A stretch of DNA of 64,000 nucleotides from Verrucomicrobiota bacterium (lineage in GTDB: Bacteria; Verrucomicrobiota; Verrucomicrobiia; Opitutales; Opitutaceae), in the NCBI GenBank assembly GCA_023386835.1, contig JAEWIY010000076.1:13254-77253 (forward strand). Direction: 5' to 3'. A model generated the notes under the pieces. That model was not told where the DNA came from. It saw nothing but the letters and a program-made list of their open reading frames with translations, and did not search any database. A program made the translations under genes and the position numbers. How positions within the stretch are numbered: the stretch's first letter is position 1; each line of letters starts with the position of its first letter. Below are positions 37,961 to 45,166 of the stretch, piece by piece.

Positions 37961-38091
37961 GCCGAGAAACGGCCCAATTCCACCCTCCCAGCCTTGGAGG
38001 CCGCGCTGTCTCCGCGAAATCCCGCAAGCCCCGGACTGCACCTGTCTCCTTGCGCGCTCGGCCGGCTCACCTTTCGCTGCCGCGTTGCGCC

Positions 38092-38418
38092 ATGAGTGAT
38101 CCGTTCGAAGGGCCGGTGCCGTTACCGATCGAGGGCGAACTCGACCTGCACACGTTTCGTCCGGGCGACCTCAGGGAGTTGCTACCCGCTTATCTCGAAG
38201 CGTGTCGGGAACGGCGAATCCTCACGGTGAGAATCGTTCACGGCAAAGGCACCGGCACGCTGCGTGAAACCGTGCACGCCTTTCTCCGGCGTGCGCCTTA
38301 CGTGCGCACCTTCCGACTGGGCGACGAAACCAGCGGCGGCTGGGGCGCCACAATCGTCGAGCTGCGAGCGTTGGACGAGTTGGAGCCCCGCCAACGGCAG
38401 TATCCGAATTCTGAATAG
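38092..38418 (+). CDS. Smr domain protein
   Basis: This 108-residue protein is made of a single Smr domain: LDLHTFRP (the LDLH motif), RILTVRIVHGKGTGTLRETV (the HGxGxG motif), then GWGATIVEL. Stand-alone Smr domains in bacteria are linked to nicking or RNA-cleavage activity, and in some cases to ribosome rescue. The start at 38092 gives a proper domain boundary; an ATG at 38050 would add an unlikely basic tail. It is not clearly in an operon. Confidence 0.85.
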   Translation: MSDPFEGPVPLPIEGELDLHTFRPGDLRELLPAYLEACRERRILTVRIVHGKGTGTLRETVHAFLRRAPYVRTFRLGDETSGGWGATIVELRALDELEPRQRQYPNSE

Positions 38419-38517
38419 GAGCTGTCTGCCGAACCCTCCGGGCGCGTCGTTTTTTTATCCCTCCTGCAACTTTCCGCGGGAGGCCTGGGTACTGGGAGCA
38501 TCCACCCACCAAAACTC

Positions 38518-38733
38518 ATGAAGATCTCAACGCTCCTCGTCTCCGCTCCCCTGGCCGCCCTGATCATGATCGCGCTCGGCGCCCCAGTCCTGCCTTGGTT
38601 CGCCTTTGCCGCCGCCAGCCTGCTGTTGGCACAGATGATCCAGGCCTACGCCCGACCAGCCTCGTGTTACGATGACCCGGTGGCCGCGCCGCACGCGATG
38701 GCCTCCGCCGCGCGCCTGCCGCTCGCCGCCTGA
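38518..38733 (+). CDS. small two-helix membrane protein, unknown
   Basis: I do not recognise this 71-residue frame. Two hydrophobic segments (about 5-22 and 26-45) with a short polar tail suggest a small inner-membrane protein. It lies 43 bp before the AIM24-family gene in the same direction. There is no clear ribosome site. A T-tract with seven Ts lies ~65 bp upstream. It may be a real small gene or chance. Confidence 0.45.
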   Translation: MKISTLLVSAPLAALIMIALGAPVLPWFAFAAASLLLAQMIQAYARPASCYDDPVAAPHAMASAARLPLAA

Positions 38734-38776
38734 ACCTGACTTCACCTTCCAACTCATCCGCCTCTTCCTTCCGCCC

Positions 38777-39574
38777 ATGAGCCTGATGGCCGAAATCGAC
38801 TACCGTATCCACGGCGATGATCTCCAGTTTGTTGAGATCGAGCTTGATCCGCAGGAGGCCGTCGTGGCCGAAGCCGGTGGAATGATGTACATGGACGATG
38901 GCATCGCCATGGAAACGATCTTCGGCGACGGCGGCGCTCGCCAGGGCGTGCTCGGGTCGCTTCTTGGCGCCGGCAAGCGACTGCTTACCGGAGAGTCGCT
39001 GTTCATGACCGTCTTTCAGAATCAGGCGGCCGGAAAAGCGCGCGTGGCCTTCGGCGCGCCGTACCCCGGAAAGATCGTGCCGGTTCATCTGGCCGAGCTC
39101 GGCGGTGAACTCATCGCGCAGAAGGATTCGTTCCTGTGCGCCGCCAAAGGCGTGAGTATCGGCATCGCCTTCCAGCGCCGGCTGGGTGCCGGACTGTTCG
39201 GCGGCGAGGGGTTCATCATGCAGCGACTGAATGGCGATGGATACGCCTTCCTGCACGCCGGCGGCACCCTGTACGAACGCACTCTCGGGCCCGGCGAGCG
39301 CCTGCGCGTCGACACGGGCTGCCTCGTGGCCTTTCAGCGCGGCGTCGACTACGACATTCAGCTGGTAGGCGGGGTAAAAACCGCTCTGTTTGGCGGCGAG
39401 GGCTTGTTCTTCGCGACCCTGCGCGGGCCGGGCAAGGTATGGCTCCAGTCCCTACCGTTCTCCCGCCTCGCCGGCCGCATTGTTGCCGCCGCCCCAGGGA
39501 TGGGCCGCCGCGGGCGCGAGGAAGGTTCGGTCCTCGGCGGATTGGGTCGATTGCTCGACGGTGACAATCAGTAG
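38777..39574 (+). CDS. AIM24/TIGR00266-family protein
   Basis: This 265-residue protein has the AIM24 beta-rich fold. Its blocks are EAGGMMYMDDGIAMET, the glycine-rich GLFGGEGFIMQRLNGDGYAFLH, VDTGCLVAFQ, FGGEGLFFATLRGPG and a C-terminal glycine-rich tail. Bacterial members have no firm biochemical role. The start ATG at 38777 (MSLMAEIDYRI) matches the family N-terminus; 35 extra upstream codons are in frame but overlap the small gene before it. Confidence 0.88.
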   Translation: MSLMAEIDYRIHGDDLQFVEIELDPQEAVVAEAGGMMYMDDGIAMETIFGDGGARQGVLGSLLGAGKRLLTGESLFMTVFQNQAAGKARVAFGAPYPGKIVPVHLAELGGELIAQKDSFLCAAKGVSIGIAFQRRLGAGLFGGEGFIMQRLNGDGYAFLHAGGTLYERTLGPGERLRVDTGCLVAFQRGVDYDIQLVGGVKTALFGGEGLFFATLRGPGKVWLQSLPFSRLAGRIVAAAPGMGRRGREEGSVLGGLGRLLDGDNQ

Positions 39575-39659
39575 TCGTTCCGCCGACGCTCACGGCGGGG
39601 AGATTCGTGCGCATTGCCGATTGGCAAACACCACGGCGGGCGCCTAGGTTCGCCCGCGC

Positions 39660-40208
39660 ATGGTCAAATTATCCCTTCTTTACGGCCTCGGCATTTCCAT
39701 CGGCGGCGCCGTCCTGATCCTGATCCTGTATTTCCTCGGGTACCACAGCGACCTCGACAAGTTTATCGCCATCCAGACTCCGACGATGCTGATCAGCTAC
39801 GCGATCATCATCGTCGGCCTCGTGCTTGGCATGCGCGCGGTGCGGGAGCAGAGCCCTGACCACTCGCTGAGTTATGGTCGGGCGGTCGGGACCGGCGCCC
39901 TGATCACCCTTTTCTCCGGCCTGTTCAGCGCCGTCTTCGTGCTGATCTACGGATTGGTGCTCAACCCTGAGTACCACGATTTGATCTACCGGATGCAGCT
40001 GGCGAAGATGGAGGAGAAAGGCGTGCCGCCCGACCAGATGGATGCAGCCGAGCCGATGATGCGCCTGTTCAGCGGGCCGGTCTTCATGGCCGTCATGTCC
40101 GTGATCATGTCACCGATCTTCGGCACGCTGCTGTCATTGATCATCGCGATCTTCGTGAAACGCGCCCCGGCCACGACGCCCCCGCCGATCGGGAGCGCCC
40201 GGGCGTAA
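39660..40208 (+). CDS. DUF4199 membrane protein
   Basis: This 182-residue protein has four membrane helices (about 5-27, 40-58, 75-100, 140-168) in the DUF4199 pattern, with the cytoplasmic segment DHSLSYGRAVGTGALI and a helical loop between helices 3 and 4. Function is unknown. It is convergent with the PDZ gene, 11 bp away. Confidence 0.85.
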   Translation: MVKLSLLYGLGISIGGAVLILILYFLGYHSDLDKFIAIQTPTMLISYAIIIVGLVLGMRAVREQSPDHSLSYGRAVGTGALITLFSGLFSAVFVLIYGLVLNPEYHDLIYRMQLAKMEEKGVPPDQMDAAEPMMRLFSGPVFMAVMSVIMSPIFGTLLSLIIAIFVKRAPATTPPPIGSARA

Positions 40209-40219
40209 CCACTGTTGCA

Positions 40220-41080
40220 CTACAAGGAGCTCTCCGGGCCGATCGGCCGCGCCGGAAAGGGCGCCGTGAATCTCCCGTCGGTGCGGAACTGGAGCGTATC
40301 CCGCTCCTCCACCTGCTCGAGTCGACGACGAATAGCCTCCGGCAGCGCCTCGCGTTGTTCCGGCGTCTGGACCGGACCGTCAAACTGCACCTCGCCGTCG
40401 GGCCCGCGCACCCGAACATGCTTCTGCCCGTCCGCGTACCGGACCTCCACTGAACCCTGGTCGTCCGTCAGAATGAAGTTGCCGTGGTTGGGCCGGACCA
40501 ACCGCATGACCCCAGCCGGTGGAGCGCGCAAATCCAGCCGTTCGAACGCGCCCGGCTCGGCGAAGGAGAGCAATCGATCCGCCTCGTGGCGCGGCAGCGG
40601 AATCCGCTGTGGCACTACACCCTGACCAAACGCCTCGAGGGCGCGGGGCGGCGCCGCCTCGCGTTCACCCAACTTGACCTTCACCTCACCCGGTTGCCCG
40701 GCGCGGAAATAGGAGAGGGTCACCTCGTCGCCCGCGCGGCGCGTTCTAACCAGCACGCCGAGCTGTTCGGGATTAACCAGGAGTTGGTCGTCAAAGCGGA
40801 CGAGAACATCGTGCGGTTGCAGGAAACCGGCGGCCGGTGCTTCGCGTTCCACGCGCACCACCACGACGCCGGTGCCCTCCTCGAGTCGTAGCTGCGCGGC
40901 CAGGCTCGGACTCGCCGGAGCTGTCTGGATGCCCAAATACGTGACCCGTCGCTTGGGCGCGGCGGCGGACGGGGCTTCATTGCGAGGCTGAGCAGGATCG
41001 GCCGGAGCAGCCGTCGAGGCCGCCGGCGTCTGCGCCAAGAGAGGCGCAGTTAACAGCAGGGAACAGAGCAGCGTTTTCAT
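40220..41080 (-). CDS. secreted PDZ-domain protein
   Basis: This 286-residue protein has a signal peptide (MKTLLCSLLLTAPLLAQ) and a single PDZ domain at about 45-135. The domain shows YLGIQTAPASPSLAAQL, GTGVVVVRVEREAPAAGFLQ and DVLVRFDDQLLVNPEQL. No protease domain is present. The C-terminal half is charged and unrecognised, with a DDQGSVEVRYADGQKHVRV beta stretch. It follows the putative anti-sigma gene by 20 bp and is the third gene of that operon. It could sense misfolded envelope proteins, but this is inference. Confidence 0.8.
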   Translation of the reverse strand: MKTLLCSLLLTAPLLAQTPAASTAAPADPAQPRNEAPSAAAPKRRVTYLGIQTAPASPSLAAQLRLEEGTGVVVVRVEREAPAAGFLQPHDVLVRFDDQLLVNPEQLGVLVRTRRAGDEVTLSYFRAGQPGEVKVKLGEREAAPPRALEAFGQGVVPQRIPLPRHEADRLLSFAEPGAFERLDLRAPPAGVMRLVRPNHGNFILTDDQGSVEVRYADGQKHVRVRGPDGEVQFDGPVQTPEQREALPEAIRRRLEQVEERDTLQFRTDGRFTAPFPARPIGPESSL

Positions 41081-41100
41081 GAGGCAAAAGGGACAGTGGC

Positions 41101-41592
41101 TCAATGGAGCGGCCACGACAGCGGTTGAATCTCTTCGCCCGGCACCTGCCAGAGCACGGCCGCCCGCCCCCCGTCCTCCTGCCAGGTGACGGTATCCACA
41201 TATGCGCGACGCAGCTGGCGCACGGCGATGCCGTCGCGTCCGGCCACCCATTCCTCGCGCGCGTCGGCCAGGTAAACGCGCTCGGCCGCGATCGGACGGA
41301 AAGCGCGAACCCCCGGCGCAGGCGACGCGGTCCGTTCCCGCGTTTCCGGGGCCGGCAACGCCGCCGAGCTGTTCCCGGACTCGCGTTCCCACAACCCCAG
41401 GCCGACAGCGACCATCGCGGCGGCCGCGACACTCCACGGTATCCATTTCCAGGATTTCCACGTCGTCGCCGACGTTAACCGCGGCGGTGGCGCCGCGAGT
41501 CCCCGGGCAATCGCGTCCTCGAGCGTGGCCCGCGGCGGGCGCGCCCGCAGTTGCCGAAGTTCGGCCTCCAAACTGATCAGGTCCTCATCCAT
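41101..41592 (-). CDS. putative anti-sigma factor, single-pass
   Basis: This 163-residue protein has an N-terminal cytoplasmic helix (about 1-40), one membrane helix (about 50-66, IPWSVAAAAMVAVGLGLW) and a ~95-residue extracytoplasmic part. It overlaps the ECF sigma gene by eight bases, the usual place of an anti-sigma factor. It lacks the HxxxCxxC zinc motif of ZAS anti-sigma proteins. Its assignment rests on gene order and topology, not on a recognised domain. Confidence 0.65.
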   Translation of the reverse strand: MDEDLISLEAELRQLRARPPRATLEDAIARGLAAPPPRLTSATTWKSWKWIPWSVAAAAMVAVGLGLWERESGNSSAALPAPETRERTASPAPGVRAFRPIAAERVYLADAREEWVAGRDGIAVRQLRRAYVDTVTWQEDGGRAAVLWQVPGEEIQPLSWPLH

Positions 41593-42091
41593 GGCAGTCG
41601 GTGGCGATCAATTGCTGACGCAGCGCCTGCAGGGCATAACGGTAACGCGAGGCCGCCGTGTTGGGCGGGATCTGCAGCTGCTCGCCAATCTCCTCAAAGG
41701 TGAGCTCGCCCCAGAGCTTGAGCACCACCACTTCGCGCTGCGCCGTCGGCAGACGCTGAAGCGCCTCTTCCAGGAGCTGCCGACGATCGTCCGCCGCCGG
41801 TGCCGGCTCAAACCAGCTGTCCGCGGTCGGCGCGGTGGATTGTTCCCGCCGCTCCCGACGCTGCTCCCCCCGCAGCCGGTCCAAACCCGCGCGACGGATC
41901 GACGTGAGCAGCAACGCCAGCCGGGAGCCCGGCAGCGTGCGCTGGTGCCGCCAGTACCGGACGAAGGCTTCCTGCAGAACATCCTCGGCGTCCGCGACGC
42001 TCCGGGTCCATTGACGGGCCCACAGGAGGAGTTTGGGCCCGTGTTCTCGGAGCCAGGGACGCCAGTCAGCTTCATCGGGCAGGACCTCCAT
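41585..42091 (-). CDS. ECF-type RNA polymerase sigma factor
   Basis: This 168-residue protein has sigma region 2 (about 30-60, DAEDVLQEAFVRYWR) and region 4 (about 112-160, LPTAQREVVVLKLWGELTFE and EEIGEQLQIPPNTAASR). There is no region 1.1 or 3, so it is a group IV (extracytoplasmic function) sigma factor. With the putative anti-sigma and PDZ genes it forms a three-gene operon for an envelope signal. Its own promoter is not evident; GGAAC-type -35 boxes were not seen upstream. Confidence 0.93.
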   Translation of the reverse strand: MEVLPDEADWRPWLREHGPKLLLWARQWTRSVADAEDVLQEAFVRYWRHQRTLPGSRLALLLTSIRRAGLDRLRGEQRRERREQSTAPTADSWFEPAPAADDRRQLLEEALQRLPTAQREVVVLKLWGELTFEEIGEQLQIPPNTAASRYRYALQALRQQLIATDCHG

Positions 42092-42190
42092 GGGGCAATG
42101 TCGCTCGCCTTTGAAGCGCCGCCGGCGGCCCGATTTGTCTGACCCCGCGCTCCTCTGTTGGCGAGCCGCCGCGCTCGCCGTCCCTATAAA

Positions 42191-42222
42191 TTAAAAGCGG
42201 CCCGGATGAACCCGGGCCGCCG
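42191..42222 (-). terminator. intrinsic terminator of the small membrane gene
   Basis: A perfect 9-bp stem (GCGGCCCGG / CCGGGCCGC, 42197-42220). Read on the minus strand it is followed by TTTTAATTTA. A GTTTT on the plus side may let it work both ways. Confidence 0.85.
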
Positions 42223-42247
42223 TTTTGAATCGGAGTTAGATGATGCT

Positions 42248-42427
42248 CTACCGAAAGTATTTGCCGAGACGGATGCCGTAGGTGCTCAGGAACATGCTGA
42301 GAAGCACCACCACCGCGCCGTAACCGATCACCTGTTCGAAGGAGATCGCCACCGAGAACGCTGTGGCGAGCCAGGCGAGGGCTACGAGACCACCGCCGAT
42401 CAAGGCGTACAGAAGTTCAGATTTCAT
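42248..42427 (-). CDS. small membrane protein (59 aa), unknown
   Basis: This 59-residue protein starts at the ATG at 42427 (MKSELLYALIGGGLVALAWL). Two membrane helices (about 5-24 and 30-50) are followed by a basic end (YGIRLGKYFR). It is divergent from the OxyR-like gene, with 73 bp between starts, and has its own terminator. Both points support a real gene. The divergent layout suggests control by the LysR protein. No family is recognised. Confidence 0.7.
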   Translation of the reverse strand: MKSELLYALIGGGLVALAWLATAFSVAISFEQVIGYGAVVVLLSMFLSTYGIRLGKYFR

Positions 42428-42476
42428 GATGCATGGAGAATACGGCAAACCTCTGAATAGTTGAAACATTTCCTTT

Positions 42477-42502
42477 CTATGGTTTTCATAGGCTCGTCCT
42501 AT
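42477..42502. promoter_or_regulatory. OxyR-type operator over the LysR gene start
   Basis: CTAT-N7-ATAG-N7-CTAT, with exact spacing. The last CTAT covers the first bases of the LysR start codon at 42501. OxyR sites are ATAG-N7-CTAT-N7-ATAG-N7-CTAT, so three of four quarter sites are perfect and the fourth (acat, 42466-42469) is degraded. Placement implies autorepression. Confidence 0.65.
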
Positions 42503-43439
42503 GGAAATTCACCAGCTCCGGTACGTGCTCGCTGTCGCTGAGACGGGCAACTTCACCCGGGCCGCCGCCCGGAGCTTCGTCGCACAACCATCCCTGAGCC
42601 AGCAGATAGCAAAACTTGAGGACGAGCTGGGGCACCGGCTTTTCCATCGTTTGGGGCGGCGGGCCGTTCCGACGGATGCCGGCCGCATCTTCATCGAACG
42701 AGCGCGCCGGATTTTGATGGAAGTGGATGATGCGGTGAAGGAAATGCGCGATGACCCACAGGTGGGGCGGCGGATCACCGTGGGCGCGATTCCCACTTTG
42801 GCGCCATATGTGTTCCCCGTGTTGCTGGAACGCTGCCGGCAGGAGTTGCCGGAGTTGCACGTGCAGACGCGCGAAGGTTTTCGCTCCGATCTCGTCGAGG
42901 CGGTGGTGCGCGGCGACATCGACGTGGCCTTCACTTCGCTGCCTCTCAAGGATCACCGTCTTTCGATCGAGCCGGCCTTTGCCGAGCCCCTGCTCCTGGC
43001 GGTGGGACCGCAGCATCGGCTGGCCGAGCAGAAGACCGTGACGGCCGGCGACTTGGTCGAAGAAACCTTCGTGATGCTGGGAACGGGCAGCACGCTCGCG
43101 ACGCAGATCGAGCGCTTTTGTGGCGAGTATAACTTTGCGCCGCAGATTGGACATCGTTGCGCGCAGGTTCGCACGCTGAAAGCCTTGGTCGCGCTGGGCC
43201 AAGGCGTGGCCATCCTGCCGCAAATCGCTCGTCGACCCACCGACCAGGGCACCCTCGTGTTCCGTGAACTCACCGGCCGGTCACCCTACCGTGAGGTGGC
43301 CGTGATCCAACATGTTCAGCGTTATCAAAGCCGTGGCACCGAGCGGTTTCTCACCCTCGCGCGACGCGAAATGAAGAAGCGGTGGGGAAGCGATACGGAG
43401 GAGCGTTTGGGAGAAGATCGGATCGCTCCGGCGGAATAA
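42501..43439 (+). CDS. OxyR-like LysR-family regulator lacking the peroxidatic Cys
   Basis: This 312-residue LysR protein aligns with OxyR along its length: HTH NFTRAAARSFVAQPSLSQQI, KLEDELG, then IPTLAPYVFP. In the sensing region, GTGSTLATQIERFCGEYNF aligns with the E. coli loop that holds Cys199 and Cys208. Thr198 stands where Cys199 should be, while Cys207 matches Cys208. A disulfide switch as in E. coli is therefore not possible. An OxyR-style operator covers its start. It may respond to another ligand or redox event. The MFS gene follows 53 bp downstream. Confidence 0.88.
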   Translation: MEIHQLRYVLAVAETGNFTRAAARSFVAQPSLSQQIAKLEDELGHRLFHRLGRRAVPTDAGRIFIERARRILMEVDDAVKEMRDDPQVGRRITVGAIPTLAPYVFPVLLERCRQELPELHVQTREGFRSDLVEAVVRGDIDVAFTSLPLKDHRLSIEPAFAEPLLLAVGPQHRLAEQKTVTAGDLVEETFVMLGTGSTLATQIERFCGEYNFAPQIGHRCAQVRTLKALVALGQGVAILPQIARRPTDQGTLVFRELTGRSPYREVAVIQHVQRYQSRGTERFLTLARREMKKRWGSDTEERLGEDRIAPAE

Positions 43440-43492
43440 GCGGTTGCGGGCGCCTCGTTGCGCTTGAGCCGAAGGCCACCATCACTCCTCGC

Positions 43493-44794
43493 ATGGCCGC
43501 TGTACCTGCACCGTTCACCGCGCTCGCCGCCCGCGAGGAAAGACTCCTCCTGCGGATCCTCAGCGCCGTGCAGTTCACCCACATCATGGACTTCATGATC
43601 ATGATGCCGCTGGGAGCTCGGCTGATGCAGTATTTCGGGATCACCCCGGCGCAGTTCACCTGGCTGGTGGCCAGCTACGCGATGGCGGCAGCGCTCGCCG
43701 GATTTGCGGCGGGCTTTGTGCTCGACCGTTTTGATCGGAAGAACGCGCTGCTCTGGCTCTACGGCGGATTCGCCGTCGCGACGCTCGGGTGTGCGTTGGC
43801 GCCCAACTTCCACACCCTTCTGGTCGCCCGTTTTGCCGCCGGCGCGTTTGGTGGCGTCGCGGGCTCCGTTGTCACGGCGATGGTCGGTGACGTCGTGCCA
43901 CCGGAACGCCGCGGTCGCGCAATGGCGACCGTCATGGCGGCCTTCCCGCTTGCCTCGGTCCTCGGTGTGCCAACGGGGCTGTGGCTGGCCGGCATGCTGG
44001 AGTGGCACGCGCCCTTTTTCCTCCTCGCGCTGTTGAGCGGAATCGTCTGGCCGCTGGCCCTTCGGGCGCTGCCGCACGTCCCCAGCCATCGGAGCAACGA
44101 CCATCCCCTGCGGCGGATGGGGGCCATTCTGCGCCCAGCAGTGCACCAACGCGCACTCGCGCTCGGGGCCATGCTGGTGTTCGCGGGCGGAATCATTCTG
44201 CCGTTTATGGCGCCGTCGCTCGAAATGAACCTGGGCGTGCCGCAGAACCAGATTACTCTTGTGTACATGGCGGGTGGCGCGTGCACGTTTTTCACGATGC
44301 CGCTGATGGGCCGGCTCTCGGACCGCTACGACAAACTCTACGTGCTGCTCGGCGCCAGCATCCTCGCCGCGATCAGCGTCACGATCGTGACGCGACTCGA
44401 TTCGGTGCCACTCCCGTTGATCCTGGTCTGTACGACCCTGCTCTTCGCCGGCATGTCGGCTCGGTTTGCGCCGGCGATGGCAATGATCACCAACGCCGTC
44501 GATCCGGGCCTGCGTGGTGGCTTCATGTCCGTCAACGCGTCGCTGCAACAGGCCGCCAGCGGTTTTGCCAATCTGGTCGCGGGTCTGATCGTCACGACCG
44601 ATGCCGCCGGGCGTCTCAACGGCTACGGACGCGCCGGCGCAGTCTCGCTCGGTGGTTTTGTGCTCACCGTCTGGCTGGCGGCGCGCCTGCGCGCGCTGGC
44701 GCCACACGCCGCGCACACTCCGTCGTCCGTCCGGGTGCCGCACGCCGCTCCGCCGGCGGCCGCGCCGGCGGCTGATCGTGTGGTGCCGAAGTAA
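43493..44794 (+). CDS. MFS transporter
   Basis: This 433-residue protein has twelve predicted membrane helices. The MFS loop 2-3 motif is GFVLDRFDRKNALLW, and a GDVVPPERRGRAMATVM loop leads into a drug/proton-antiporter-like segment (LGVPTGLWLAG). The second half repeats the motif as GRLSDRYDKLYVL. The substrate is not readable; the layout is like arabinose- or drug-efflux permeases. It follows the OxyR-like gene by 53 bp and may be its target. The ATG at 43493 is preferred over a longer frame from 43382 that overlaps that gene. Confidence 0.88.
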   Translation: MAAVPAPFTALAAREERLLLRILSAVQFTHIMDFMIMMPLGARLMQYFGITPAQFTWLVASYAMAAALAGFAAGFVLDRFDRKNALLWLYGGFAVATLGCALAPNFHTLLVARFAAGAFGGVAGSVVTAMVGDVVPPERRGRAMATVMAAFPLASVLGVPTGLWLAGMLEWHAPFFLLALLSGIVWPLALRALPHVPSHRSNDHPLRRMGAILRPAVHQRALALGAMLVFAGGIILPFMAPSLEMNLGVPQNQITLVYMAGGACTFFTMPLMGRLSDRYDKLYVLLGASILAAISVTIVTRLDSVPLPLILVCTTLLFAGMSARFAPAMAMITNAVDPGLRGGFMSVNASLQQAASGFANLVAGLIVTTDAAGRLNGYGRAGAVSLGGFVLTVWLAARLRALAPHAAHTPSSVRVPHAAPPAAAPAADRVVPK

Positions 44795-44845
44795 CGCGCC
44801 TTTGCATTTGCCGGAACTCTGGCGCTGACGTACGGTTATTCCGCT

Positions 44846-45166
44846 ATGATGGACCTGCTTAAGAAAACCGTGTTGGCGGGAGTCGGGGCGGCGGTGGTCA
44901 CGCGGGAGAAGGTGCAAGCAGCGCTCGATGACTTTGTGCGGCAAGGCAAGGTGAACGCGGCCGACGCGCGTATCATGGCGGAGAAAATCGCCGAACAGGG
45001 GCGCAAGGAGTTCGACGACCTCGCGGCCGAACTGAACGGGCGCATCTCATCGCTCGTTGACCGCAACGACGCTGAAACGCGCGTGCGGATCGCGGCGCTG
45101 GAGGAGCGCGTGCGCATCCTGGAAAACCGCCTGCAAGAAGTGCCGACCCGCGTGAGCGAGCCGTGA
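44846..45166 (+). CDS. phasin-like coiled-coil protein
   Basis: This 106-residue protein has an N-terminal hydrophobic/amphipathic segment (about 3-20, LLKKTVLAGVGAAVVTREKV). A helical region with the pattern DDFVRQGKVNAADARIMAEK follows, and a C-terminal coiled coil (about 75-100, IAALEERVRILENRL). It resembles the short phasin/PhaF-like proteins that often precede UbiB/AarF kinases. Its stop overlaps the GTG of the kinase gene (GTGA at 45163-45166), so the two are coupled. No polyhydroxyalkanoate genes are nearby. Confidence 0.75.
   Translation: MMDLLKKTVLAGVGAAVVTREKVQAALDDFVRQGKVNAADARIMAEKIAEQGRKEFDDLAAELNGRISSLVDRNDAETRVRIAALEERVRILENRLQEVPTRVSEP

Larger units (their letters stand above)
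37695..38091. other. 397-bp gene-free stretch
   Basis: There is no convincing coding frame between tatA and the Smr gene. The first ~165 bp hold nothing I recognise. A near-perfect sigma-54 promoter (37866-37882) and a strong terminator (37926-37960) define a short non-coding transcript. The remaining ~130 bp would contain the promoter of the Smr gene, but no clear hexamers are visible. Confidence 0.6.

Noticed and set aside
41081..41461. N-terminal extension of the PDZ gene frame
   Set aside because: It overlaps the putative anti-sigma gene, while a signal peptide starts exactly at the ATG at 41080.
43325..44944. 539-codon open frame on the minus strand
   Set aside because: It is antisense to the MFS transporter and rich in Arg, His and Gln with no domain; a GC-driven shadow.
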